Of a DNA stretch of 34,298 nt, positions 1 through 7,167 are shown piece after piece. How positions within the stretch are numbered: the first letter of the stretch is position 1; every line of letters begins with the position of its first letter. This stretch comes from Mycobacteriales bacterium. Lineage in GTDB: Bacteria > Actinomycetota > Actinomycetes > JAFAQI01. The stretch is from assembly GCA_035504215.1 (NCBI GenBank), contig DATJSI010000024.1:1-34298 (forward strand), written 5' to 3'. The notes beneath the pieces are model-generated. The model worked only from the letters and a program-made list of their open reading frames with translations, searched no databases and was not told the origin of the DNA. The translations under genes and the position numbers were made by a program.

Positions 1-182
1 CCGAACAGCGCCGCGACCTGAAGCTCGGCAAAGGACTCCTCGCGCGGATCGATGTCGTCATGCCGCTCGACCCCGATCACACGCTCATCCGGAACCACCA
101 TGGTCGCCCGCGGCGCGGACGGTTGGTCATGGCGCCGGCCGATCCGTCGATGCGGCTGGCCCGGCTGGTGCTCGTCGCTCAT
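1..182 (-). CDS. qcrA: QcrA, Rieske iron-sulfur subunit of cytochrome bc1 (N-terminal part only)
   Basis: Partial gene, cut by the left edge of the window. It starts with ATG at 182, ten bases after the qcrC stop, with GAGG in the gap as a plausible ribosome site. About 60 residues are visible: a charged Arg/His/Asp-rich cytoplasmic tail leading to DPREESFAELQVAALF, which resembles the segment just before the first membrane helix in actinobacterial QcrA proteins. The Rieske cluster motifs would lie beyond the edge, so the call rests on this N-terminus and on position directly after ctaE-qcrC, the usual actinobacterial order. In the complex the Rieske protein passes electrons from menaquinol to the dihaem cytochrome QcrC. 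Confidence 0.8.
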   Translation of the reverse strand, partial: MSDEHQPGQPHRRIGRRHDQPSAPRATMVVPDERVIGVERHDDIDPREESFAELQVAALF

Positions 183-192
183 CGATGCAGCC

Positions 193-993
193 TCATGCCC
201 GCGAACCGATCCACATCGTGATGATCACCAGGCCGCCGATCCCGACCAGCCACGCGACGACTGTCTCGCTCACGGGGCCGATCCGGCCGAGGCCGACGCC
301 GCCAGGGTTGGGCTCGGTCTTGATCGTGCGGATGTATTTGATGATCGCCAGCTTTTGCGCCGGTGAGATCTCCTGGTCGCCGAAGACCGGCATGCTCTCC
401 GGGCCGGTGATCATCGCTTCGTAGATCTGCTTCGGGGTGGCGTCCGAGAGCGAGGGCGCGTACTTGCCATAGGTGAGCGCGCCGCCGGACCCGGCGAAGT
501 TGTGGCACTGGGCGCAGTTGGTCCGGAACAGCGCGCCGCCGAAGGCGACGTCCGCACTCTGGTAGTTCAGATTGGTCGGGATCGCCGGGCCTGGCCCGAG
601 GCTGCCGACGTACGCCGCGATCTGCTCGATCTGCTCGTCGTTGTAACGCACGTGCTTCTGCGGTGCTTGGGTGCCGTGCTCCGACAGCGGCATCCGCCCG
701 GTGCCGACCTGGAAGTCGGCGGCAGCGGCCCCGACCCCGATCAGGCTGGGGGCGGTCGCGCCACCCTGACCGTTCAAGCCGTGGCACGAGGCACAGCCCT
801 GCAGGAACAGCTGGCGGCCTTTTTGCAGGGCGACGTCGTTGGTCGCGGCGGACTTGGTCGGCGCGAAGCTCGCGTAGAGCAGACCGATGATGCCGAGCGA
901 GACGATCACGATCCCGACCTGCGCGAGCCGGCGGCGCAACGAGCGGCGCGGGCCCGGTTCGAACGGGGTCTCGGAGGCGGTCACGGTGTCCAT
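193..993 (-). CDS. qcrC: QcrC, dihaem cytochrome c subunit of cytochrome bc1
   Basis: 266 residues. Two haem c sites are visible, CASCH at residues 67-71 and CAQCH at 160-164, each in a cytochrome c domain outside the membrane. A helix at about 25-43 and a second at about 243-262 anchor the protein at both ends, as expected for actinobacterial QcrC. Candidate haem Met ligands lie in GRMPLSE (about 100) and SMPVFG (about 201). In actinobacteria QcrC replaces soluble cytochrome c and carries electrons directly to the aa3 oxidase in a bcc-aa3 supercomplex. The ATG at 993 is four bases after the ctaE stop, so the genes are probably cotranscribed and coupled. Confidence 0.97.
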   Translation of the reverse strand: MDTVTASETPFEPGPRRSLRRRLAQVGIVIVSLGIIGLLYASFAPTKSAATNDVALQKGRQLFLQGCASCHGLNGQGGATAPSLIGVGAAAADFQVGTGRMPLSEHGTQAPQKHVRYNDEQIEQIAAYVGSLGPGPAIPTNLNYQSADVAFGGALFRTNCAQCHNFAGSGGALTYGKYAPSLSDATPKQIYEAMITGPESMPVFGDQEISPAQKLAIIKYIRTIKTEPNPGGVGLGRIGPVSETVVAWLVGIGGLVIITMWIGSRA

Positions 994-997
994 TTCG

Positions 998-1594
998 CTA
1001 GCGGATCAGGTAGATGACGGTGAACAGGCCGATCCAGACGATGTCGACGAAGTGCCAGTAGTACGACACGACGATCGCCGCGGTTGCCTGGGCCGGAGTG
1101 AACTTCCCGTACGTCGTCCGCAGCATCAGTAAGACGAAGGCGACCAGGCCGCCGAACACATGCAGGCCGTGGAAACCGGTCGTGAGGTAGTAGACCGAGC
1201 TGTAGCCGCTGCTCTTGATGACGAAGTCGTTGTGCACGAAGTACTCGAACGACTGGCCGCCGATGAACACCGAGCCCATGAAGAACGTGACCATGAACCA
1301 GAACCGCAGCCGCTCGACGTCGCCGCGCTCGGCGGCGAACACTCCGAGCTGGCAGGTCACGCTGGACAGCACCAGGATGATCGTGAACGGCGTGGCGGTC
1401 TTGAGGTCGAGAACGACGTTCTTGGGTGGCCAGTTGGGCTCGTTGACCGCGCGGACCGTGAAGTACATCGCGAACAGTGCCGCGAAGAACATCAGCTCCG
1501 AGGACAGCCAGACGATGACCCCGACGCTGACCAGGTTCGGGCGATGCAGCGAGCCGTGGGCAGGCGCCGGCTCGATCGCGGTAGCGGAGGCCAC
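998..1594 (-). CDS. ctaE: CtaE, cytochrome c oxidase subunit III
   Basis: 198 residues with five hydrophobic helices, the short actinobacterial form of the aa3 oxidase subunit III. Recognisable stretches are [13 protein letters not shown] near residue 30, the [10 protein letters not shown] helix near 141-150, and the C-terminal [14 protein letters not shown] segment; the E and H residues are conserved in COX3. The GTG start at 1594 is used because it precedes a normal short N-terminus; a -10-like CAGAAT lies six bases before it. First gene of the ctaE-qcrC-qcrA run, supporting assembly of the bcc-aa3 supercomplex. Confidence 0.96.
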   Translation of the reverse strand: MASATAIEPAPAHGSLHRPNLVSVGVIVWLSSELMFFAALFAMYFTVRAVNEPNWPPKNVVLDLKTATPFTIILVLSSVTCQLGVFAAERGDVERLRFWFMVTFFMGSVFIGGQSFEYFVHNDFVIKSSGYSSVYYLTTGFHGLHVFGGLVAFVLLMLRTTYGKFTPAQATAAIVVSYYWHFVDIVWIGLFTVIYLIR

Positions 1595-1600
1595 GGGGGG

Positions 1601-1606
1601 ATTCTG
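1601..1606 (-). promoter_or_regulatory. Possible -10 box of ctaE
   Basis: CAGAAT on the minus strand, exactly six bases before the GTG of ctaE. It misses the usual first T of TANNNT, but the spacing equals that of the leaderless promoters elsewhere in this window. Weak by itself. Confidence 0.35.
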
Positions 1607-1669
1607 CCAGCAGGCACCGACGGGTCACGCGCCACCCCCGTCGGCGCGTCGCGACCGGTTCCGACTGAC

Positions 1670-1675
1670 TACCAT
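1670..1675 (+). promoter_or_regulatory. -10 box, leaderless promoter of the receiver-like gene
   Basis: TACCAT followed by six bases and the ATG at 1682. No convincing -35 element or ribosome site is present, so the mRNA probably begins at or next to the start codon. Confidence 0.6.
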
Positions 1676-1681
1676 CACCGC

Positions 1682-2137
1682 ATGGCCGAGCACTCGACCC
1701 CCGCTGCCGCGCTCGATTCCGGGCCGTCCGGCGGCGCGCGGCCGGTGACCGTCCTGGTCTACTCGAGCCACGAGGACACGCGGGCGCGGATCATCACGGC
1801 ACTCGGTCGGCGGCCGTCCCCCGATCTGGTCGTCGACTACGTCGAGGCCGGGCGGGGGGACGAGGTGATCGCTCGTTGCGACGCCGGTGGCATTGATCTG
1901 GCCATCCTCGATGGCGAGGCCGCACCCACCGGCGGCATGGGGCTCGCGCGGCAGTTGAAGGACGAGCTGGACGACGCGCCGCCGGTCCTGCTCGTCGTCG
2001 GCCGCCGGGATGACGCATGGCTCGCCACGTGGTCACGGGCAGAGGGCTTCGTGGCGCACCCGATCGACGCGGTCCGGATCACCGAGGCCGTGACCACGCT
2101 GCTGGCCGGCGACAGTCCGGTCATCGCCGCGCACTGA
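1682..2137 (+). CDS. Receiver-domain (response-regulator-like) protein, no output domain
   Basis: 151 residues, from a low-complexity N-terminus (1-20) into a single CheY-like fold. The first strand VTVLVYSSHEDTR (22-34) should carry the acidic pocket; DLAILDGEA (72-80) places the phosphoacceptor at D77. The switch Lys that normally precedes the cis-Pro is replaced: the sequence reads VAHPID (124-129). The acidic pair is reduced to ED. No DNA-binding domain follows. Similar receiver-only proteins sit between ctaE and trpD in other actinobacteria, from memory. It may be a degenerate receiver that signals through protein contact. The ATG at 1682 was chosen because it follows a -10 box by six bases; longer upstream reading in this frame runs antisense through ctaE. 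Confidence 0.8.
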   Translation: MAEHSTPAAALDSGPSGGARPVTVLVYSSHEDTRARIITALGRRPSPDLVVDYVEAGRGDEVIARCDAGGIDLAILDGEAAPTGGMGLARQLKDELDDAPPVLLVVGRRDDAWLATWSRAEGFVAHPIDAVRITEAVTTLLAGDSPVIAAH

Positions 2138-2167
2138 GCGGCCGCGGCACGTAGGGGAGGGTCGGTC

Positions 2168-3211
2168 GTGAGCAGCTGGCCGGCCGTGCTGAGCGCGGTG
2201 ATTGCCGGTCGGTCACTGTCGGCGGACGACACCGCCTGGGCCATGGGCGAGATCATGGCCGGCGAGGCGACCACGGGCCAGATCGCCGGTCTCGCGATCG
2301 GCCTGCGGGTCAAGGGCGAGACGACCGAGGAGGTTGTCGGGCTGGTCCGGGCGATGTTCGCGCACGCCAGCCGGATCGCGGTGGCCGGGCCGGCCGTCGA
2401 CACCTGCGGCACCGGTGGCGACCGGGCGTCGACGGTCAACATCTCCACTCTCGCGGCGCTCGTCGTCCGCGGCGCCGGCGGGCAGGTGGTGAAGCACGGC
2501 AACCGGGCCGCATCGTCCGCGTGCGGGTCGGCCGATCTGCTCGAGGAGCTCGGGGTCGTCATCGACCTGCCGCCGAGCGCGGTCGAGGAGTGCGTGGCGC
2601 GGGCCGGCATCGGCTTCTGCTTCGCCCGGATCTTCCACCCGGCCCTGCGCCATGCGGCCGCGGCCCGCGGCGAGCTCGGCGTCGGGACGTTCTTCAACTT
2701 CCTCGGACCGCTCACGAACCCGGCGCAGCCGTCCGCCCAGGCGGTCGGAGTGGCCGACCCGCGGATCGCAGGAGTGGTGGCGGGCGTCCTTGCCGAGCGC
2801 GGAACCTCGGCCCTGGTATTTCGCGGCACCGATGGGCTCGACGAGCTCTCGGTGTCCGCGCCGTCTCAAGTGTGGGTGGTGGCCGACGGAGCGGTGCGCG
2901 AGGACCTGGTGGATCCGGGCGAGCTCGGGATCGCTACCGCCGCGCCCGGCGCGCTGCGCGGCGCGGACGCTGCTCACAACGCGGCGGTGACGAGGCGGCT
3001 GCTCGAGGGCGAGCAGGGGCCGGTCCGTGATGCCGTGCTGCTGAACGCCGCCGCCGCTCTGGTGGCGCTCGACGGGCCGACCGACGCGCCGGTGTCGGAT
3101 CAGCTCGGCGAGGCTCTCCCGCGCGCCGCGGAGTCCCTCGACTCGGGGTCAGCGGGTGCGGCGCTCGACCAGTGGGTGAGCGCCAGCCGGGCCGCGGCTG
3201 CGTCCGGCTGA
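2168..3211 (+). CDS. trpD: Anthranilate phosphoribosyltransferase
   Basis: 347 residues, normal family length. It transfers phosphoribose from PRPP to anthranilate, the second step of the tryptophan branch. Hallmarks are CGTGGD (80-85) for PRPP pyrophosphate, NISTLAALV (91-99), KHGNRAASS (109-117) and [11 protein letters not shown] (176-186) around the anthranilate site. The GTG start at 2168 follows a strong GGGGAGG about eight bases upstream. It stands alone, not in a trp operon, 30 bases after the receiver gene, and converges with the next gene with eight bases between stops. Lone trpD beside ctaE is usual in actinobacteria. Confidence 0.97.
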   Translation: MSSWPAVLSAVIAGRSLSADDTAWAMGEIMAGEATTGQIAGLAIGLRVKGETTEEVVGLVRAMFAHASRIAVAGPAVDTCGTGGDRASTVNISTLAALVVRGAGGQVVKHGNRAASSACGSADLLEELGVVIDLPPSAVEECVARAGIGFCFARIFHPALRHAAAARGELGVGTFFNFLGPLTNPAQPSAQAVGVADPRIAGVVAGVLAERGTSALVFRGTDGLDELSVSAPSQVWVVADGAVREDLVDPGELGIATAAPGALRGADAAHNAAVTRRLLEGEQGPVRDAVLLNAAAALVALDGPTDAPVSDQLGEALPRAAESLDSGSAGAALDQWVSASRAAAASG

Positions 3212-3219
3212 GTCCGGCG

Positions 3220-3507
3220 TCAGTCGGGGTCCGACAGCCCGAGGGAGAACGCCGCCTCGAGGTCGTGCTGCGAATAGGTCCGGAACGCGACATGTGTCTC
3301 GGTGGCGAGAATGCCGTCCACCTTGTTCAGCCGGTCAGCAACGACGTCGGCAACTTCCTCGTGGGTCGAGACTCGGATGATCGCGATCAGGTCGATCTCG
3401 CCGGTCACCGAGTAGACCTCCGTGACGCCGCGAAGCGACGCGATCTCCTCTGCAACCTCGGGGATCCGGTCGACGGCCGCAGAGACGAAGACGATCGCGG
3501 TGATCAC
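3220..3507 (-). CDS. Stand-alone Lrp/AsnC ligand-binding (RAM) domain protein
   Basis: 95 residues forming one RAM (regulation of amino acid metabolism) fold: ITAIVFVSA strand, helix, GVTEVYSVTGEIDLIAIIRV hairpin with the conserved G-x-x-D-L turn (about 36-40), helix, and HVAFRTYSQHDLEAAF at the end. The Lrp helix-turn-helix domain is absent, so it cannot bind DNA in the usual way. RAM domains bind amino acids and assemble as dimers or octamers, so it may be an amino-acid sensor or a partner for a full-length Lrp protein. The GTG at 3507 is preferred because TAGGGT ends seven bases before it; the longer frame upstream lies antisense to the neighbouring kinase gene. Confidence 0.85.
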   Translation of the reverse strand: MITAIVFVSAAVDRIPEVAEEIASLRGVTEVYSVTGEIDLIAIIRVSTHEEVADVVADRLNKVDGILATETHVAFRTYSQHDLEAAFSLGLSDPD

Positions 3508-3514
3508 GGGAGCG

Positions 3515-3520
3515 ACCCTA
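3515..3520 (-). promoter_or_regulatory. -10 box, leaderless promoter of the RAM-domain gene
   Basis: TAGGGT on the minus strand, seven bases before the GTG at 3507. It lies across the 3' end of the upstream kinase gene, so it would be an internal promoter. Confidence 0.5.
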
Positions 3521-4627
3521 CCGCCCGGCGGCCACCCGCTCGCCCAGCTCCAGCGCGTGGCCGACCACCCGTGCCTTGGTCGCGACGATCTCGGCGTAGG
3601 GACGGCGGAAGCGCACTTCGGCGCTCTCGACGATCTCGCTCTCGCGGACGGGGTCGACGGCGAACATCGCGGCCAGCGGGGCGTAGTGCACTGCGGCGGA
3701 AGCGGCGTACCAGCGCCGGGCCGTGCTCTCGTCGACATCGACGCCTGAGGTTCGCAGGCCGGACAGATAGCTGGGTACGACGTGCGCCTCGAGCTCGTCG
3801 AGCGGCGCGTCGGGCAACACCAGCATCCAGACCGGGTCGAGCGTGAGCTGGTCGAGGTCCTGGGCGAGCGAGCCGATGCCGACCTGGGACCAGTCCAACG
3901 CGACCGTGGTGCCGTCGTCGGCGGCGATCAGGTTGGTGGGCCAGAAGTCGCAGTGCACGACCGTCTGCGGCGCGCTCTCGACGATCGCGAGCAGTTCCTC
4001 GCGGGCCGCCCACAACCCGCTGACCCGGCTGCGCAACGCGGCCATCGGCGCCTGCCAGTCCTCGGTCCAGCGGGCATCGTCGTCGAGGGACCCGATCGAG
4101 CGGGCGAGGTTGTCGACCCAGCCGCGCAGCCAGTGCCGCGACAACCACTCGTCGCCGGGCAGGACGCTGCGGCCGCAGGCATAGGCCGCCTGGGTCGTCG
4201 CGAGGTCGTAGGCCGCGCCGTCGTAGTTGTCGAGCTCCCACTCGCGGCCCGGGACGCCCTGCACGTCCTCCATCCAGATCCAGCACTCGTCGTCGGCCGG
4301 TGCCGTCGTGAGCAAGGTGCGTGGGGCGCGCAGCTCGCCGGGCAAGGTGTCGAGCATGCCGCTGGCATACGCGAGCCACTCGCGCTTCCAGTAGTTGCGG
4401 TGCTCCGGGGTCGCGCCCGAGACCCACAGCGCGTCCGGATCCTCGTCGATGCCCCTACGGACGACCTTGATCACGATCGAGAAGTCCTCGCCGTGCACCC
4501 GGTAGACCCCGCCGGTGACCGAGTGCAGCCGAAGGTCGGGCTCGATCGGTTCGACGGCGTACGTCGACACCTCGCGGCCCACGGCCCGCGAGAGCTCACT
4601 CAGGTCGACGTCCACGGTAAAGATCAT
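3518..4627 (-). CDS. APH-fold phosphotransferase family protein
   Basis: 369 residues with the aminoglycoside phosphotransferase/choline kinase fold. The catalytic loop is VVHCDFWPTNL (H225, D227, N232), with the metal-binding Asp in ALDWSQVG (D245). A candidate ATP-binding Lys is K54 in IVIKVVRRG. The N-lobe has a reduced glycine loop (SVTGGVYRV). The substrate is not evident: the family includes small-molecule kinases, maltokinases and resistance enzymes, and nothing nearby points to antibiotic resistance. The ATG at 4627 follows TAGGAG by five bases; the reading frame continues upstream to 4687 without a better start. Downstream is the RAM-domain gene on the same strand. Confidence 0.8.
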   Translation of the reverse strand: MIFTVDVDLSELSRAVGREVSTYAVEPIEPDLRLHSVTGGVYRVHGEDFSIVIKVVRRGIDEDPDALWVSGATPEHRNYWKREWLAYASGMLDTLPGELRAPRTLLTTAPADDECWIWMEDVQGVPGREWELDNYDGAAYDLATTQAAYACGRSVLPGDEWLSRHWLRGWVDNLARSIGSLDDDARWTEDWQAPMAALRSRVSGLWAAREELLAIVESAPQTVVHCDFWPTNLIAADDGTTVALDWSQVGIGSLAQDLDQLTLDPVWMLVLPDAPLDELEAHVVPSYLSGLRTSGVDVDESTARRWYAASAAVHYAPLAAMFAVDPVRESEIVESAEVRFRRPYAEIVATKARVVGHALELGERVAAGR

Positions 4628-4708
4628 CGCGCTCCTACCCGTCGAGCGCAGCAGCGAACCGCGGCGCTCGCCGTCACGAAACCGCAACGGGCGGGTGGCG
4701 GTTCGGGT

Positions 4709-6508
4709 TCAGACCACCGCGCGCGCCGGGCGGTGGACCGGGCGCAGCGCGCGGCGGTCGGCGAACGGTCGAGCCGAGTCGCGGCCGCCGCCCGGTGCGG
4801 CGCTCAGCCACTGCTGCAGTGCGCCGGCGCCGTCCGCGGGCGAGCACCAGGTGCCATCGAGGTCGACCAGCCGCGCGCCCGGTCCGGACAACCAGCCGAG
4901 GATGTGCTCCATCTCCTCGGCTGAGGCGGCGGGCGCCGGGCCGATCCCGCCGTCGACCACCTCGGCGGTCGCCACCAGAGCCTCGACGTACGGCATCGGC
5001 GGCGCGCCGGGCGGAACGGCGGATGCCGCCGCCAGCCGGCCGTAGCGCACGACCGCGAGGTCCCAGCCGCCCGCGAACCCCGGTCGAGCGGCCACCAGCT
5101 GTGGGCAGCCGGACAGAGCCGCGAGCCGCTGCATCCGGGCCGAGACGCGTACGAACGCGCTCGCCCGATCCCGGTGCGCTGCGGCCTCCTCGTAGCGCTG
5201 TTGGGCGGACAGCGTGGCGATCCGCCGCCGCACCGCCTCGATCAGCGGCCGGGGGTCCCCGGTCATCAACGCTCGGGCCGCGGCGGCCGTGGGTGCGTAG
5301 TCGTCGCGGCTCACCCCGCCCTCGCATGGTGCCGAGCAGCGGCCCATGCCGGCGAGCACGCAGGCGCTGGTCGGGCGGGCCGGGCTGATGCGTTGCGTGC
5401 ACTGGCGAAGCGGCACTGCCTCGTGCAGGGCGGCCATCGCGGCCTGCGCGGTGCGAGCCGAGCCGAACGGTCCGAGGTAGGTCGCGCCGTCATCGCTCAC
5501 GCGGCGGACCAGCGCGAGCCGGGGATAGGGCTCTGCGGTGAGTTTCAGCCAGGAGGCGCGTTCGGGGAACCGTGACCGCCGGTTGTAGCGGGGCTTGTGC
5601 TCGGCGATCAGCCGGAGCTCGCGAACCTCGGCTTCGAGCGGGTGGGCGCAGGCGATCGCGTCGACCCGCTCGGCGATGCCGACCATCTCGGCCATCCGCG
5701 ACCGTGGCTCGGAGGCGAGAAAGTACTGCCGCACCCGCGCCCGCACGTGCCGGCTGCGTCCGATGTAGAGCGGCTGGCCGCGATGGTCGCGGAAGATGTA
5801 GACGCCGGGGCCGTCCGGCAGCCCGTCGGCGAGATAGCGCTTGCGGCGCTGTGCCGCGGTCGCCATGCCGGTGAAGGACACCAGCTCCTCGTACGTGCCG
5901 ACCCCGAGGTTGCCCACTCGCTCCAGCAGCCCGTGCAGGACGTCGGTGGTGGCGCGGGCATCCGCGAGCGCCCGATGGCAGGGGGTGGTCGTCGTACGGA
6001 ACACGCGCGAGAGCGTCGACAGCTTGCAGTTCGGCGCTTCGTCCCGGTGCAGGACCCGGCGGGCCAGCCGGGCCGTGTCGACCGAGTCGAAGCCCGGCCA
6101 GGGGATCCCGAGCTGGTCGGCGGCGGCACGCAGGAAGCCGAGGTCGAACGGCGCGTTGTGCGCGACGAGAACGGATCCCTTGGCCCACTCGAGGAAGCTC
6201 GGCAGCACCCCAGAGATGCTCGGGGCGCCGGCCACCATCGCCTCGGTGATGCCGGTGAGCACCGAGATGAACGGCGGCACCTCGCAGTGCGGGTTGACCA
6301 GGGTCTGGAACTCGCCGAGCTGCTCACCGCCGCGGACCTTCACGGCGCCGATCTCGGTGATCGCCGAGGTGAGCGGCGACCCGCCGGTGGTTTCGAGGTC
6401 GACGACGACGAAGGTGACCTCACACAGCGGCACGCCGAGCTCGTCGAAGCTGGCTTGATGCGGAACCGGGCCAAGCGCAATGCCGGGGGGCGCCGCGCTC
6501 GTGGTCAT
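4709..6508 (-). CDS. DEDDh exonuclease fused to UvrC-like GIY-YIG nuclease
   Basis: 599 residues. The N-terminal DnaQ-like 3'-5' exonuclease shows VVDLETTGG (D37, E39), VAHNAPFDLGFL (D122) and HRALADARAT (H178, D183), a complete DEDDh set. After a linker comes a GIY-YIG domain (GVYIF...LYIGRS at about 235-252, with EVRELRLIAEHKPRYN carrying the catalytic Glu near 296). A UvrC-like four-cysteine segment (C370, C383, C391, C395) and a UVR motif (about 417-450) follow. UvrC's C-terminal RNase H half is absent. Similar actinobacterial proteins include Rv2191 of M. tuberculosis and recall E. coli Cho. Likely role: DNA damage incision and resection. ATG at 6508 is chosen from the promoter seven bases upstream; a TTG at 6538 lies inside that promoter. 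Confidence 0.92.
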   Translation of the reverse strand: MTTSAAPPGIALGPVPHQASFDELGVPLCEVTFVVVDLETTGGSPLTSAITEIGAVKVRGGEQLGEFQTLVNPHCEVPPFISVLTGITEAMVAGAPSISGVLPSFLEWAKGSVLVAHNAPFDLGFLRAAADQLGIPWPGFDSVDTARLARRVLHRDEAPNCKLSTLSRVFRTTTTPCHRALADARATTDVLHGLLERVGNLGVGTYEELVSFTGMATAAQRRKRYLADGLPDGPGVYIFRDHRGQPLYIGRSRHVRARVRQYFLASEPRSRMAEMVGIAERVDAIACAHPLEAEVRELRLIAEHKPRYNRRSRFPERASWLKLTAEPYPRLALVRRVSDDGATYLGPFGSARTAQAAMAALHEAVPLRQCTQRISPARPTSACVLAGMGRCSAPCEGGVSRDDYAPTAAAARALMTGDPRPLIEAVRRRIATLSAQQRYEEAAAHRDRASAFVRVSARMQRLAALSGCPQLVAARPGFAGGWDLAVVRYGRLAAASAVPPGAPPMPYVEALVATAEVVDGGIGPAPAASAEEMEHILGWLSGPGARLVDLDGTWCSPADGAGALQQWLSAAPGGGRDSARPFADRRALRPVHRPARAVV

Positions 6509-6515
6509 GGCGGTC

Positions 6516-6538
6516 ACGGTAGGAGCGGGTGCGGACAA
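6516..6538 (-). promoter_or_regulatory. PafBC-type DNA-damage promoter of the exonuclease/GIY-YIG gene
   Basis: On the minus strand: TTGTCCGCA, eight bases, then TACCGT, then seven bases to the ATG. The consensus for the mycobacterial RecA-independent damage promoter (RecA-NDp, read by PafBC) is TTGTCRGTG-N8-TANNNT, so the TTGTC core, the spacing and the -10 match, while R and TG do not. The product is a repair nuclease, which fits. Confidence 0.65.
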
Positions 6539-6579
6539 CTTCCGGTCAACGCGCCGCGGTCGGGGCCGCTCGGCGGAAG

Positions 6580-6602
6580 TTGTCAGACCCCGGCTCTAGC
6601 GT
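6580..6602 (+). promoter_or_regulatory. PafBC-type DNA-damage promoter of the 72-aa CxxC gene
   Basis: TTGTCAGAC, eight bases, TAGCGT: matches TTGTCRGTG-N8-TANNNT except for the final TG. It mirrors the divergent exonuclease promoter; an 11-base inverted repeat (GACAACTTCCG at 6534-6544, CGGAAGTTGTC at 6574-6584) extends each TTGTC element. The transcript would start near 6609, leaving a short leader that contains GGAGG. Confidence 0.7.
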
Positions 6603-6629
6603 CGCGCAGGTGCTGGTGAAGGAGGCCTG

Positions 6630-6848
6630 ATGATCATCGACTGCGATCGATGCGAAGTGCGCGGCGTCGCGTGTGACGACTGTGTGGTCTCGGTGCTGTT
6701 GGCAGCGCCGGCTGCGGTCGACCGCGGCGAGTTCGAGTGGAGCGAGGACGAGTCGGTGGCGTTGCGAGCGCTCGCCGACGGCGGGTTGGTGCCGCCGGTG
6801 CGGATGCGTGCGCACCGGACCGGGCCGGACGGAAGGGTTGCGGGCTGA
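6630..6848 (+). CDS. Small four-cysteine protein of unknown function
   Basis: 72 residues. The N-terminus has paired cysteines C5-x2-C8 and C15-x2-C18, suited to binding zinc or an Fe-S cluster; the rest has an acidic patch (EWSEDES, 36-42) and a basic tail. No membrane helix or signal peptide. ATG at 6630 is supported by GGAGG four bases upstream. I recall similar short proteins beside the same exonuclease gene in other actinobacteria but know no function. The shared damage-type promoter suggests a role with the exonuclease; a small zinc-binding partner is one possibility. Confidence 0.75.
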   Translation: MIIDCDRCEVRGVACDDCVVSVLLAAPAAVDRGEFEWSEDESVALRALADGGLVPPVRMRAHRTGPDGRVAG

Positions 6849-6918
6849 CACGCCTGTGACTGTTGTGACAGGAGTGAAAATCGTCCCGACGCGCGGAGAA
6901 TCGGTTGGGGGAGCACGC

Positions 6919-6947
6919 TTGGCGATCATCGGCGGACTGGCTAGTGT
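6919..6947 (+). promoter_or_regulatory. Promoter upstream of the c-di-AMP riboswitch
   Basis: TTGGCG at 6919-6924, a 17-base spacer, and TAGTGT at 6942-6947. This is a good housekeeping-type match and puts the start near 6954, about 45 bases before the riboswitch P1 stem. Confidence 0.6.
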
Positions 6948-7000
6948 GACCCGCAGTTACCACTTCGTTACGCCGCCAGCCAGGCGGTGGGGTGGTGGCT

Positions 7001-7143
7001 ACCGCCGAGTCGCGGCCGGTTCACACCGGTCCGAGCCGGGGACCCATTCCCCTTTGGGGTGAATCGGTTTCCAGCCAGTTCGCTGGCTGGTGACCGTAGG
7101 GCGAGCTTCCCGCCCGAACCCGTCAGCTCACCCGGTAGGCGGT
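7001..7143 (+). promoter_or_regulatory. c-di-AMP riboswitch (ydaO/yuaA type)
   Basis: The conserved blocks of this class appear in order: GGGGACCCA near 7039, TTTGGGGTGAATC near 7053-7065, CCGTAGGGCGAGC near 7094-7106, and CCCGAACCCGTCAGCT near 7113-7128. Outer stem P1 pairs ACCGCC (7001-7006) with GGCGGT (7138-7143). It lies 25 bases before the GTG of an NlpC/P60 cell-wall hydrolase, a standard actinobacterial target. The ribosome site GAAGGAG (7151-7157) is just past P1. A second GGCGGT at 6983-6988 could capture the 5' P1 strand and form an alternative hairpin. c-di-AMP normally switches these genes off. Confidence 0.92.
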
Positions 7144-7167
7144 CGAGGAAGAAGGAGAGCCGCCTTC

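Noticed and set aside
3518-4627. Aminoglycoside resistance gene
   Set aside because: Only the general APH catalytic motifs match; sequence and context (trpD, RAM protein) do not suggest resistance.
7090-7167. Earlier GTG start for the NlpC/P60 protein
   Set aside because: It lies inside the c-di-AMP riboswitch; the extra residues are Arg-rich and precede the real ribosome site.
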